Assembly (NCBI GenBank): GCA_004195435.1
Contig: PSPM01000011.1
Coordinates: 7,870 to 16,924 of the forward strand
DNA: 9,055 nucleotides
DNA from: Candidatus Parvarchaeota archaeon
Lineage (GTDB): Archaea; Nanobdellota; Nanobdellia; Pacearchaeales; GW2011-AR1
Direction: 5' to 3'
Positions 1-6,006 of the stretch are shown here, piece by piece. Position 1 is the stretch's first letter. Every line of letters begins with the position of its first letter. The notes below the pieces were generated by a model that was not told the origin of the DNA, did not search any database, and saw nothing but the letters and a program-made list of their open reading frames with translations. Position numbers and translations under genes: made by a program.

Positions 1-1169
1 CTAAAGGTTTTTCTCCAGAATTGGCATATATTAAAAATACCGAAGATGGGGAGCTTTTAGCTATAAGGCCAACTTCTGAGACAATAATTTATGATTCTTA
101 TTCAAAATGGTTGAGAAGCTGGAGAGATTTACCTTTGAAATATAATCAGTGGTGTAATGTTTTAAGATGGGAAGTTAAACAAACTAAACCTTTTCTAAGA
201 ACTAGAGAATTTCTTTGGCAGGAAGGCCATTGTGTTTTTGAAAATGAGAAAGAAGCAATAAATAATATGAATGAAATTGCTTTGGAATATAAGAAAATGA
301 TGGAGGAGTTGCTCGCTATTCCAGTTTTAATTGGAAAGAAATCTATTTTAGAAACTTTTGCTGGAGCCAAGAAGACTATTTCTCTTGAGTCTTTGATGCC
401 AGATGGAAAAGCTTTACAAATGGGAACGAGCCACAATCTTGGGCAAGGATTTTCTAAAAGTTTTGATGTAAAGTTTACTGGGAAAGATGAAAAGGAATAT
501 TATGGATGGCAAACTTCTTGGGGATTTTCCACCAGACTTCTTGGAGCATTGATTATGGTCCATGGAGATGACAAGGGACTAGTTTTGCCTCCAAGAGTTA
601 TTGAAAATAAAGGAGTAATTGTCCCAATTTTATTCGATAAAACTAAAGGGAAAGTCCTTAAGAAAAGTATGGAGATAAAGAAAAAATTGAGTAAATTTGG
701 ATTTATAATAGATGACAGGGAAGAATATAATCCTGGATGGAAATTTAACGAATGGGAAATGAAAGGAATTCCAATTAGAGTTGAGATAGGTCCTAAAGAT
801 TTGGAAAAAAAGCAAATGGTAATTGTTAGAAGGGATAATGGAAAGAAATATATTGTTTCCGAGAAAGATGTTTCTGGCAAAGTTTCTGAACTACTGGAAG
901 ATATTCAGAAAAATTTATTCAAAAAGGCTAAAAAATTTTTAGATGGTAGAATAGATTCCGCAAAGGATTTAAAGGAATTGAAGAAAAAATTGAAAGATGG
1001 AAAAATAGTTAAGGTCTATATGAAAGATGATGGGAAAATTGAGAATAAGTTAAAGGATGAAACTAATGGTGCAACTTCTAGAATAATAGAAGAAATTAAA
1101 AAAGAAGGTTCTTGCATTATTTCAGGTGAGAAAACTAAAATTTTAGCCTACGTGGCTAGAAGTTATTAG
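1..1169 (+). CDS. proS: Prolyl-tRNA synthetase, archaeal/eukaryotic type, 5'-truncated by window edge
   Basis: Class II aminoacyl-tRNA synthetase that charges tRNA(Pro) with proline in the cytoplasm. The frame is open to the left edge (first full codon at 3, reading KGFSPELAYIK), so the TTG at 21 is internal and roughly the first 90-100 residues of a usual ~480-residue enzyme are missing. Counting from codon 3, visible landmarks are the ProRS signature RPTSET (22-27), the motif 2 region RWE...FLRTREFLWQEGH (55-76), the motif 3 block around TSWGFSTRLLG plus HGDDKGLVLPP (about 171-197), and the archaeal anticodon-domain signature NPGWKFNEWEMKGIP (about 243-257). The protein ends in the typical archaeal/eukaryotic ARSY with a C-terminal tyrosine. 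The C-terminal domain shows a single Cys (about residue 371), so the four-Cys zinc site known in some relatives seems not to be intact. The identity is very secure. Confidence 0.96.
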   Translation, partial: KGFSPELAYIKNTEDGELLAIRPTSETIIYDSYSKWLRSWRDLPLKYNQWCNVLRWEVKQTKPFLRTREFLWQEGHCVFENEKEAINNMNEIALEYKKMMEELLAIPVLIGKKSILETFAGAKKTISLESLMPDGKALQMGTSHNLGQGFSKSFDVKFTGKDEKEYYGWQTSWGFSTRLLGALIMVHGDDKGLVLPPRVIENKGVIVPILFDKTKGKVLKKSMEIKKKLSKFGFIIDDREEYNPGWKFNEWEMKGIPIRVEIGPKDLEKKQMVIVRRDNGKKYIVSEKDVSGKVSELLEDIQKNLFKKAKKFLDGRIDSAKDLKELKKKLKDGKIVKVYMKDDGKIENKLKDETNGATSRIIEEIKKEGSCIISGEKTKILAYVARSY

Positions 1170-1179
1170 TTGAGAAATC

Positions 1180-1188
1180 TTTAAATAT
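1180..1188 (+). promoter_or_regulatory. TATA box for the membrane-anchored protein/gatD operon
   Basis: TTTAAATAT lies just after the proS stop and is centred 25 nt upstream of the ATG at 1209. There is no Shine-Dalgarno before that ATG. This spacing fits an archaeal promoter whose transcript starts at or next to the start codon (leaderless), and it favours the ATG at 1209 over the in-frame TTG at 1194. Confidence 0.6.
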
Positions 1189-1208
1189 GTTCATTGTTTA
1201 TTTGTTAT

Positions 1209-1787
1209 ATGAAATTAGAGGTTAATATTGAAAAGGGGCCTGCTCTTTTGATTATCGGTTCTCTTTTGTTGGTTGGGGGATTATTTTTTGTTCAAGGGTA
1301 TAATCCTTCTGGGCTTGGAGGAACTCCTTCTATGATGGGGCATAGTGTTGACGAGATTGATTGGACTCAGAGTTTGCCTTCTTTAATTGTTGATGGCGGA
1401 GTTAATGCATTCACCGATCCAGGTTTTTTTGCATCTAGCTCAACTTATGGTTTTCGTTCGTATTTTGGTTCAATGCAAACAAGCTCTTTTTCAGTTTCTA
1501 TGCCAAAGATATATTTTTACGGACCAGTTCTTGATGGTGTTCTGACAGACACAGATGTAGAAATAACTGGAAATCTTGCTGTTACTGGAAGTATAACTTC
1601 AGATTCTGGAACTCCTGTTTATGAAATGCCTCCTGGCTGTGGTGGAGGTTTAACTACTGCAAGTACTTGTGCCACTCTTCACTGCAATTATCAAAAGCAT
1701 TATAATTGTGCAACTCCTCCTGTTTGTGTAGCTGGAACATCTCCTTCATCCTGTTCCACTACTCCTATTGGAACCTTGAATTCCTAA
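1209..1787 (+). CDS. Membrane-anchored, Ser/Thr-rich extracytoplasmic protein with six-Cys tail
   Basis: I do not recognise the family. The 192-residue product has a short charged N-terminus, one hydrophobic segment (about residues 11-28, PALLIIGSLLLVGGLFF), and then a low-lysine domain rich in Ser, Thr, Gly and aromatic residues, as in exported surface proteins. MGHSVDEIDW (43-52) recalls short motifs of archaeal and CPR surface or pilin-like proteins, but this is a weak impression. A beta-rich stretch with DVEITGNLAVTGSITS (116-131) precedes a tail with six cysteines (144, 154, 159, 167, 173, 182), which could form three disulfides outside the cell. Topology is inferred to be N-in/C-out, either anchored or cleaved. 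The ATG at 1209 is chosen because a TATA box sits 25 nt upstream; an in-frame TTG at 1194 would add MFICY. The stop is only 3 nt before gatD, so the two are probably cotranscribed. Confidence 0.75.
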   Translation: MKLEVNIEKGPALLIIGSLLLVGGLFFVQGYNPSGLGGTPSMMGHSVDEIDWTQSLPSLIVDGGVNAFTDPGFFASSSTYGFRSYFGSMQTSSFSVSMPKIYFYGPVLDGVLTDTDVEITGNLAVTGSITSDSGTPVYEMPPGCGGGLTTASTCATLHCNYQKHYNCATPPVCVAGTSPSSCSTTPIGTLNS

Positions 1788-1790
1788 GGT

Positions 1791-3065
1791 ATGTTTGGAT
1801 ATGGGTTGAGGAAAGTTTTTTATACAAATTTTAGATTAGCTAGGAAAGAATTGACTGGAACTATTCTAGAGAGTTATGATCCTAGAGTTGTTTTGCTGAA
1901 ATTAGATTCTGGATATAATATAGGAATTCCTTTAGATAAAATTTTAGATTCAAAAATCTTGAAAAAATTTAAAGAGGTTGAAATTTCTGATGAAGACTTT
2001 GTGAGTAGAAAAAAAGGATTGAAAAAAATAGGGCTGGTAGTTACTGGTGGAACTATTGCAAGTAAATTAGATGTTAAAACTGGAGGAGTGAAACCATTAA
2101 CAAAATTAAAGGAATTTGCTAATTTTTATCCAAAACTTTTTGACATGGTTGATGTAAAGAAAATAGAAATTCCTTTTATGATGGCTTCTGAAAATATGTC
2201 TTCTGAACATTGGATTAAGATTGCTAAGTCTGTTGAAAAACTATTAAATGATAAAGAAATAGAAGGAGTTATTGTGACTCATGGCACAGATACACTACAT
2301 TATACTAGTGCTGCTTTATCTTTTTTTCTTAAAGATTTGAATAAACCAGTAGTCTTGACATATAGCCAAAGAAGTATTGATCGTGCTAGTAGCGATGCAG
2401 ATTTAAATTTAATTTGCGCTGCTAAAATGGCACTATCAAATGTAGCAGAAGTAATGTTAGTTGGTCATGCTTCAACAAACGATGATTTCTGTTTTGCTTT
2501 AAAAGGTACCAAGACAAGAAAAATGCATACTAGCCGTAGAGATAGTTTCAAGACAATTAATGATATTCCAATAGCAAAAGTTTGGCCAGAAAAAATAGAA
2601 TTTCTTAGGGAATACAATCTAAGAAATAATAAAAGAAAAGTTAATTTGGATGTTAATTTTTCTGATAAAGTATCTTTAATTAAGTATTATCCAGGTCAGA
2701 AAGCCAATATTTTGGATTTTTTATCAGAAAAATGCAAAGGAATCATCATTGAAGCTACAGGGCTTGGACATTTTGCAAGTTCGGAATCTAAAAATAATTG
2801 GATTCCAAAAATTAAGAAACTTATAAAAAAAGGAGTTATTATCTGTGCTGTACCTCAAACATTGTATGGCGGATTAAATCCTAATGTTTATTCTAGTGGA
2901 AGAGAATTAAAAGAATGCGGAATTATATTTTTGAAAGATATGTTGCCAGAAACTGCTTTTATAAAACTTGGATGGGTTTTAGGACATAGGAATTGGAAGG
3001 GAAAAGAGAAAGAAAAAATGTTAAATAATTTTTCTGGAGAACTGAGTGAATTGTTAACTGAATAG
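1791..3065 (+). CDS. gatD: Glu-tRNA(Gln) amidotransferase subunit D (asparaginase-like glutaminase)
   Basis: GatD is the glutaminase of the archaeal heterodimeric GatDE complex. It releases ammonia from glutamine for GatE, which amidates Glu-tRNA(Gln). The 424-residue length is normal. The N-terminal beta domain carries the GatD signature LKLDSGYNIGI (36-46). The asparaginase-fold core shows VVTGGTIAS with the first catalytic Thr at T88, THGTDTLHYTSAA with T166 and D167, and RKMHTSRRD with the catalytic Lys at K244, so all four expected residues are present. The C-terminal part has EATGLGH (321-327) and NVYSSGR (365-371). The gene starts 3 nt after the preceding stop without usable Shine-Dalgarno spacing or its own TATA box, which suggests translational coupling. 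It converges on the DUF1003 gene with a 4-nt gap. Its partner gatE lies 1.5 kb downstream rather than adjacent. Confidence 0.97.
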   Translation: MFGYGLRKVFYTNFRLARKELTGTILESYDPRVVLLKLDSGYNIGIPLDKILDSKILKKFKEVEISDEDFVSRKKGLKKIGLVVTGGTIASKLDVKTGGVKPLTKLKEFANFYPKLFDMVDVKKIEIPFMMASENMSSEHWIKIAKSVEKLLNDKEIEGVIVTHGTDTLHYTSAALSFFLKDLNKPVVLTYSQRSIDRASSDADLNLICAAKMALSNVAEVMLVGHASTNDDFCFALKGTKTRKMHTSRRDSFKTINDIPIAKVWPEKIEFLREYNLRNNKRKVNLDVNFSDKVSLIKYYPGQKANILDFLSEKCKGIIIEATGLGHFASSESKNNWIPKIKKLIKKGVIICAVPQTLYGGLNPNVYSSGRELKECGIIFLKDMLPETAFIKLGWVLGHRNWKGKEKEKMLNNFSGELSELLTE

Positions 3066-3069
3066 AAAA

Positions 3070-3444
3070 TTAATTTAGTTTTTTTCTTAATTTTTCTATT
3101 TCTTTTCTTAATTTTTCTATTTCTCTTTCCGCTTTTCTATTTACCGAATAATCATATTCTGCCCTTATTCTATCCTTCTGGTTTTCTCTATGATGGGACA
3201 TTAAAATGATTGGTCCTTGAATAGCCGCTAAAACTGATAGAAACAAGTTAAGCAAAATAAAAGGATACGGGTCCCATGAATTAATCCACCCATAAACATT
3301 AATTGAGACCCAAGAAATTATAAAAATAGCCGAGGCTAAAATAAAAGTCCATGAACCAACAAATGCAGTTAATTTATCTGAGGCATTTCCTCTAAAACTA
3401 ACTTCTGAAAGTATAGGATGTTTTTTTAATTGTCTAAGTCTCAT
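3070..3444 (-). CDS. DUF1003-family two-helix membrane protein with C-terminal coiled coil
   Basis: The 124-residue product matches the DUF1003 pattern: N-terminal GNASDKLTAFVGSWTFI (19-35), a first transmembrane helix (about 29-51), the hallmark WDPYPFILLNLFLS (57-70) leading into a second helix (about 60-82), then HHRENQKDRIRAEYDYSVNRKAEREI, and a charged heptad coiled coil to the end. Family members usually read SQNRQ-like sequence where this one has SHHREN. The function of DUF1003 is not established; it is an inner-membrane protein. ATG at 3444 is preferred over a TTG two codons upstream, and a TATA-like element lies about 26 nt upstream on the minus strand. The gene is convergent with gatD and divergent from the nitrilase-like gene, so it is its own transcription unit. 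Confidence 0.9.
   Translation of the reverse strand: MRLRQLKKHPILSEVSFRGNASDKLTAFVGSWTFILASAIFIISWVSINVYGWINSWDPYPFILLNLFLSVLAAIQGPIILMSHHRENQKDRIRAEYDYSVNRKAEREIEKLRKEIEKLRKKLN
3079..3095 (+). terminator. T-rich putative terminator of gatD
   Basis: Two T tracts (7 T at 3079-3085 and 5 T at 3091-3095) begin 14 nt after the gatD stop. Archaeal RNA polymerase terminates at oligo-T stretches in the non-template strand, so this is a plausible end for the gatD transcript. It lies inside the 3' end of the opposing DUF1003 gene, where the T-richness is also explained by Lys-rich codons, so the call is tentative. Confidence 0.35.
3084..3125. repeat. 21-bp tandem repeat (two units) encoding a heptad duplication
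   Basis: Two 21-bp units (3084-3104 and 3105-3125) differ only in their last base. On the minus strand they encode consecutive seven-residue units (EIEKLRK) of the DUF1003 protein's C-terminal coiled coil. The unit length of exactly seven codons keeps the heptad register, so this looks like a recent in-frame duplication lengthening the helix. Confidence 0.8.
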
Positions 3445-3465
3445 TACCAACCTTATTTAATTCAG

Positions 3466-3474
3466 AATAAAAAG
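3466..3474 (-). promoter_or_regulatory. Possible TATA element of the DUF1003 gene
   Basis: On the minus strand the sequence reads CTTTTTATT, centred about 26 nt upstream of the ATG at 3444. Spacing fits an archaeal leaderless promoter, but the match to a TATA box is poor and the region is AT-rich throughout. A TTAAATAA closer to the gene is too near the start to serve. Confidence 0.3.
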
Positions 3475-3496
3475 CTTTCCATAAACATTATTAAAT

Positions 3497-3522
3497 TTGT
3501 AATAACTTGCGGGGAGTTACAA
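3497..3522. promoter_or_regulatory. Inverted repeat in the divergent intergenic region
   Basis: TTGTAA (3497-3502) is mirrored by TTACAA (3517-3522), and a nested alternative TAACT/AGTTA (3503-3507/3515-3519) encloses the loop TGCGGGG. This G-rich loop is conspicuous in AT-rich surroundings. The element lies about 10 nt upstream of the TATA box of the nitrilase-like gene and between the two divergent promoters, where a regulator could bind. It could also be chance. Confidence 0.25.
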
Positions 3523-3530
3523 TTAGAAAG

Positions 3531-3546
3531 ATTTAAATATTTAAAT
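3531..3546 (+). promoter_or_regulatory. Palindromic TATA box of the nitrilase-like operon
   Basis: ATTTAAATATTTAAAT is a perfect 16-bp palindrome that contains TTTAAATA (3532-3539), centred 25 nt upstream of the ATG at 3561. No Shine-Dalgarno is present, so a leaderless transcript is likely. The symmetry could allow TBP binding in either direction or reflect an overlapping operator. Confidence 0.6.
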
Positions 3547-3560
3547 TATTTTTAAAATAT

Positions 3561-4274
3561 ATGTTAATAGGAATTATGAGTTATAAGGTCGATAAAAAAA
3601 ATAAAGTTTCAAATTATTTGAATTTATTAAATGAATCTCTTAAACACGAATTAGATTTGGTAGTTGGTCCAGAATATTCATTATCCGAAAAGATGGATTT
3701 AATGTTGGAAGTTGAAGCAAAAAAAATTAGAAAAGATTTAAGGAATTTAAGTAAAAGATATCCTTCTACAACTATAATTCCAGGAAGTATGTTTCTTAAA
3801 GAAGGTACTGATAATTTAGTTAGCCGGTCTTTTGTTTATCAAAATGAAAAAGAAATGTTTTTTGATAAACAAACAGGAGTTGAAGAAATTAGTGTTGCAG
3901 AAAGAAATGGTTTACATTATAAGAAGGAATCTGGAAGAGCTAATACATTTAACATAGGTAATAAAAAAGCATGGTTGCAAATCTGTAGCGATAGATCCAG
4001 AAAACCAGAAAATATCTGTTTTGACTCAGATTTAGAAATTATAATTTCACATGACAGAAATACGGGAATTTCGGGAGGGAGCTATCCAGAAAATGACAGA
4101 TACATAATGTTATCTGATAGTTATTATCCAGAAATTAATTTAATGCAATCAACGAGAGGAATTAGATCTTCCTCGATTTCTTCGGTGAGACTTCCTTCAA
4201 AAAAGGAAAAAGAGATAATTTTTGATAGGAGTGGTTTCATAGATAATAAATTAGGAATTTGGTATTTAGAATGA
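3561..4274 (+). CDS. Compact nitrilase-superfamily (C-N hydrolase-like) protein
   Basis: The 237-residue product shows the three hallmarks of the carbon-nitrogen hydrolase fold in the right order: Glu in LVVGPEYSL (E38), Lys in FFDKQTG (K103) and Cys in QICSDRSRKPE (C142). The last corresponds to the family's CxDxRxPE nucleophile elbow. A further Glu (E114, VAERNG) fits the second structural glutamate. The protein therefore probably cleaves an amide or nitrile bond, or transfers an acyl or amino group. The substrate cannot be told from the sequence. It is shorter than the usual 260-300 residues. It lacks a signal peptide or membrane segment, so it should be cytoplasmic. It has its own TATA box, overlaps the next gene by 4 bp (ATGA), and precedes gatE. 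Alternative: a degenerate, non-catalytic member; but the retained triad argues for an active enzyme. Confidence 0.75.
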   Translation: MLIGIMSYKVDKKNKVSNYLNLLNESLKHELDLVVGPEYSLSEKMDLMLEVEAKKIRKDLRNLSKRYPSTTIIPGSMFLKEGTDNLVSRSFVYQNEKEMFFDKQTGVEEISVAERNGLHYKKESGRANTFNIGNKKAWLQICSDRSRKPENICFDSDLEIIISHDRNTGISGGSYPENDRYIMLSDSYYPEINLMQSTRGIRSSSISSVRLPSKKEKEIIFDRSGFIDNKLGIWYLE

Positions 4275-4534
4275 AAATTTTATCTGTTTTAAAAAGTAAA
4301 AATGTTTGGGACAATAAATCTAAATATTATTTGACAAATCATATGGATCCATATAAGGAAGATAAAAGAAAATTATACTTTTCACTGGAAGAGCTCATTG
4401 ATGGAATAAAAGAATTTGATAAAAAAAGAAAAATTCAATTAGATGTTTATGGTTTAGCTGATGAAGAAGTTTCCGAGTTACAAGAAGAATTATTAAATAG
4501 AAAAATTACTTATAAGTTAAGAGATAAAATTTAA
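4271..4534 (+). CDS. Small hypothetical protein translationally coupled to the nitrilase-like gene
   Basis: An 87-residue soluble, highly charged protein (many Lys, Glu and Asp) that I do not recognise. It begins MKILSVLKSKNVWDN and has a predicted helical acidic/basic second half, with LYFSLEELIDGIKEF (36-50) and DEEVSELQEELLNRK (64-78), an alpha-beta pattern with no Cys or membrane segment. The start is set at the ATG at 4271, which overlaps the previous stop in an ATGA junction; an in-frame TTG at 4259 would add four residues. The overlap implies that both proteins are made from one message and may work together. The stop codon overlaps the inverted repeat and TATA element in front of gatE. 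Confidence 0.7.
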   Translation: MKILSVLKSKNVWDNKSKYYLTNHMDPYKEDKRKLYFSLEELIDGIKEFDKKRKIQLDVYGLADEEVSELQEELLNRKITYKLRDKI

Positions 4535-4553
4535 TAAGCTCTTTCTTATTAAA
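4530..4553. promoter_or_regulatory. Perfect 9-bp inverted repeat overlapping the gatE TATA element
   Basis: TTTAATAAG (4530-4538) and CTTATTAAA (4545-4553) are exact reverse complements around a 6-nt spacer. The left arm holds a TATA-like TTTAATAA (4530-4537) centred 25 nt upstream of the gatE ATG at 4559; the right arm reaches to 6 nt before it. This could be an operator overlapping the promoter and start site, or a weak hairpin ending the upstream transcript. The stem has only one G-C pair and no T run follows, so an operator seems the better reading. Confidence 0.45.
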
Positions 4554-4558
4554 ATTCT

Positions 4559-6001
4559 ATGAAGGATTATGAAAAATTAGGTTTTAAAGCAGGGTTAGAG
4601 ATTCATCAACAATTAGATACGCATAAACTTTTTTCTGATTCTCCAAGTTTTTTAAGAAATGATGAGCCAGATTATTTAATTAATAGGAAATTACATGCTA
4701 TTGCTGGAGAATCTGGAGAAATTGATATAGCCGTTAAACATGAAGCACTATTAGATAAAGAATTTTTTTATGAAGGATATAATGATACAGTTTCTTTAGT
4801 GGAACTAGATGAAGAACCTCCTAGAAATATAAATGAGGAAGCGTTAGAAATAGCGCTTCAAATTTCTTTATTATTGAATTGTGAAATTTATCCTATAACT
4901 CAGGTTATGAGGAAGACGGTTATTGATGGATCTAATACTTCTGGTTTTCAAAGAACTGTTTTAATCGCACATAATGGTTTTATTGAAACCAGTTTTGGAA
5001 AAGTATTAATTGAATCTGTTGCTTTAGAAGAAGATTCTGCTAGAATAATCAGTAGAGAAGAAGGAAAGGCAATATATAGGCTGGATCGATTAGGCATACC
5101 TCTTGTTGAAATAACAACTGCTCCAGATATATTTAGCTCTGAACAAATTAAAGAAGCTGCTTTAAAAATAGGGGATATTCTTAGATCTTGCAAAGTTAAA
5201 AGGGGCATAGGGACTATAAGGCAAGATGTTAATGTTAGTATTAAAGGCCATGACAGAGTGGAAATAAAAGGATTTCAAGATCCAAAAATGATGGTGGAAA
5301 CTGCAGATAAAGAAATTGAAAGGCAGCTTGCGGAAATAAAGAAAGGGGAAAGTATTGGTTGTGTGAGGAACGCCTTGCCTGATGGAACAACCAAGTTTTT
5401 GAGGCCCCTTCCTGGAAGAGCTAGGATGTATCCTGAAACAGATCTAGAATTATTAAAAATTAATCTTGAAAAAATTAATAAAATAAAAAAAAATCTTCCG
5501 GAACTTAGAAGCAATATTAGAAAATCTTTGAAAAAAAGAGGATTAACAGAAGAATTAATCAACTTGGTATTGGCAGGACATCTTGATGAGTTTACTACTT
5601 TGATGAAAGTCTATAAAGAAGATCCAATTTTGATAGCTAAAATGATTACCATTTGGAGATCTGAATTTTCAAAGAAAATGAAAAAAAGTCTTGAAGAAAT
5701 AGAGGGGATATTTAGTGAAGCAATTTATGAAAAAATTTTAGAAAAAATTAAGAAAGGTATTTTAAAAAATGAAGATGTAAGGGAAGTTTTAATTAATATG
5801 GTCCAAGGTCAAGAGTTAGAAGAAGCTATTAAAATAGAAAAAATTAATGATGATGAGTTGGAAGAGAAAATTAGAAAATTAATTAAGAAAAATCCAGGTC
5901 TAAGAGTAAATGCTTATATGGGAATAGTTATTAAAGAAATGAAGGGAAAAATTGATGCCAGAAAGGCTATGGAAATTATTAAAAAGATCGTTACAGATTA
6001 G
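4559..6001 (+). CDS. gatE: Glu-tRNA(Gln) amidotransferase subunit E lacking the AspRS-like insertion domain
   Basis: GatE is the tRNA-binding kinase/transamidase subunit of GatDE: it phosphorylates the glutamyl group of Glu-tRNA(Gln) and replaces it with ammonia supplied by GatD. GatE rather than GatB is indicated by GFKAGLEIHQQLDT (8-21), RKTVIDGSNTSGFQRT (118-133), YRLDRLGIPLVEI (173-185), RGIGTIRQDVNVSIKG (215-230) and the exact archaeal PDGTTKFLRPLPG...RMYPETD (274-295). The C-terminal helical/YqeY-type tail is present (AYMGIVIKEMKGKIDARK, 452-469). The length is 480 residues against roughly 600-630 for usual GatE: the AspRS-like insertion between about residues 258 and 268 is missing in frame. 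The family's N-terminal LFCxCPS is here LFSDSPS, so both Cys are Ser. No Shine-Dalgarno precedes the ATG; a TATA-like site lies 25 nt upstream. aspS follows after 5 nt. Confidence 0.93.
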   Translation: MKDYEKLGFKAGLEIHQQLDTHKLFSDSPSFLRNDEPDYLINRKLHAIAGESGEIDIAVKHEALLDKEFFYEGYNDTVSLVELDEEPPRNINEEALEIALQISLLLNCEIYPITQVMRKTVIDGSNTSGFQRTVLIAHNGFIETSFGKVLIESVALEEDSARIISREEGKAIYRLDRLGIPLVEITTAPDIFSSEQIKEAALKIGDILRSCKVKRGIGTIRQDVNVSIKGHDRVEIKGFQDPKMMVETADKEIERQLAEIKKGESIGCVRNALPDGTTKFLRPLPGRARMYPETDLELLKINLEKINKIKKNLPELRSNIRKSLKKRGLTEELINLVLAGHLDEFTTLMKVYKEDPILIAKMITIWRSEFSKKMKKSLEEIEGIFSEAIYEKILEKIKKGILKNEDVREVLINMVQGQELEEAIKIEKINDDELEEKIRKLIKKNPGLRVNAYMGIVIKEMKGKIDARKAMEIIKKIVTD

Positions 6002-6006
6002 TTATT

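Noticed and set aside
500..880. Minus-strand open frames inside proS (also 146-436)
   Set aside because: They lie opposite conserved synthetase motifs, have low-complexity hydrophobic translations typical of antisense AT-rich DNA, and have no start signals.
21..1169. A complete proS starting at TTG 21
   Set aside because: The frame continues to the left edge with ProRS-like residues (KGFSPELAYIK), so the TTG is internal and the gene is truncated by the window.
4948..5562. Minus-strand open frames inside gatE
   Set aside because: They are antisense shadows of strongly conserved GatE sequence.
4559..6001. Annotation as bacterial-type GatB because of the 480-residue length
   Set aside because: The motif wording (GLEIHQQLDT, RKTVIDGSNTSGFQRT, RPLPG...RMYPETD) is that of GatE, and a GatD is present in the same cluster.
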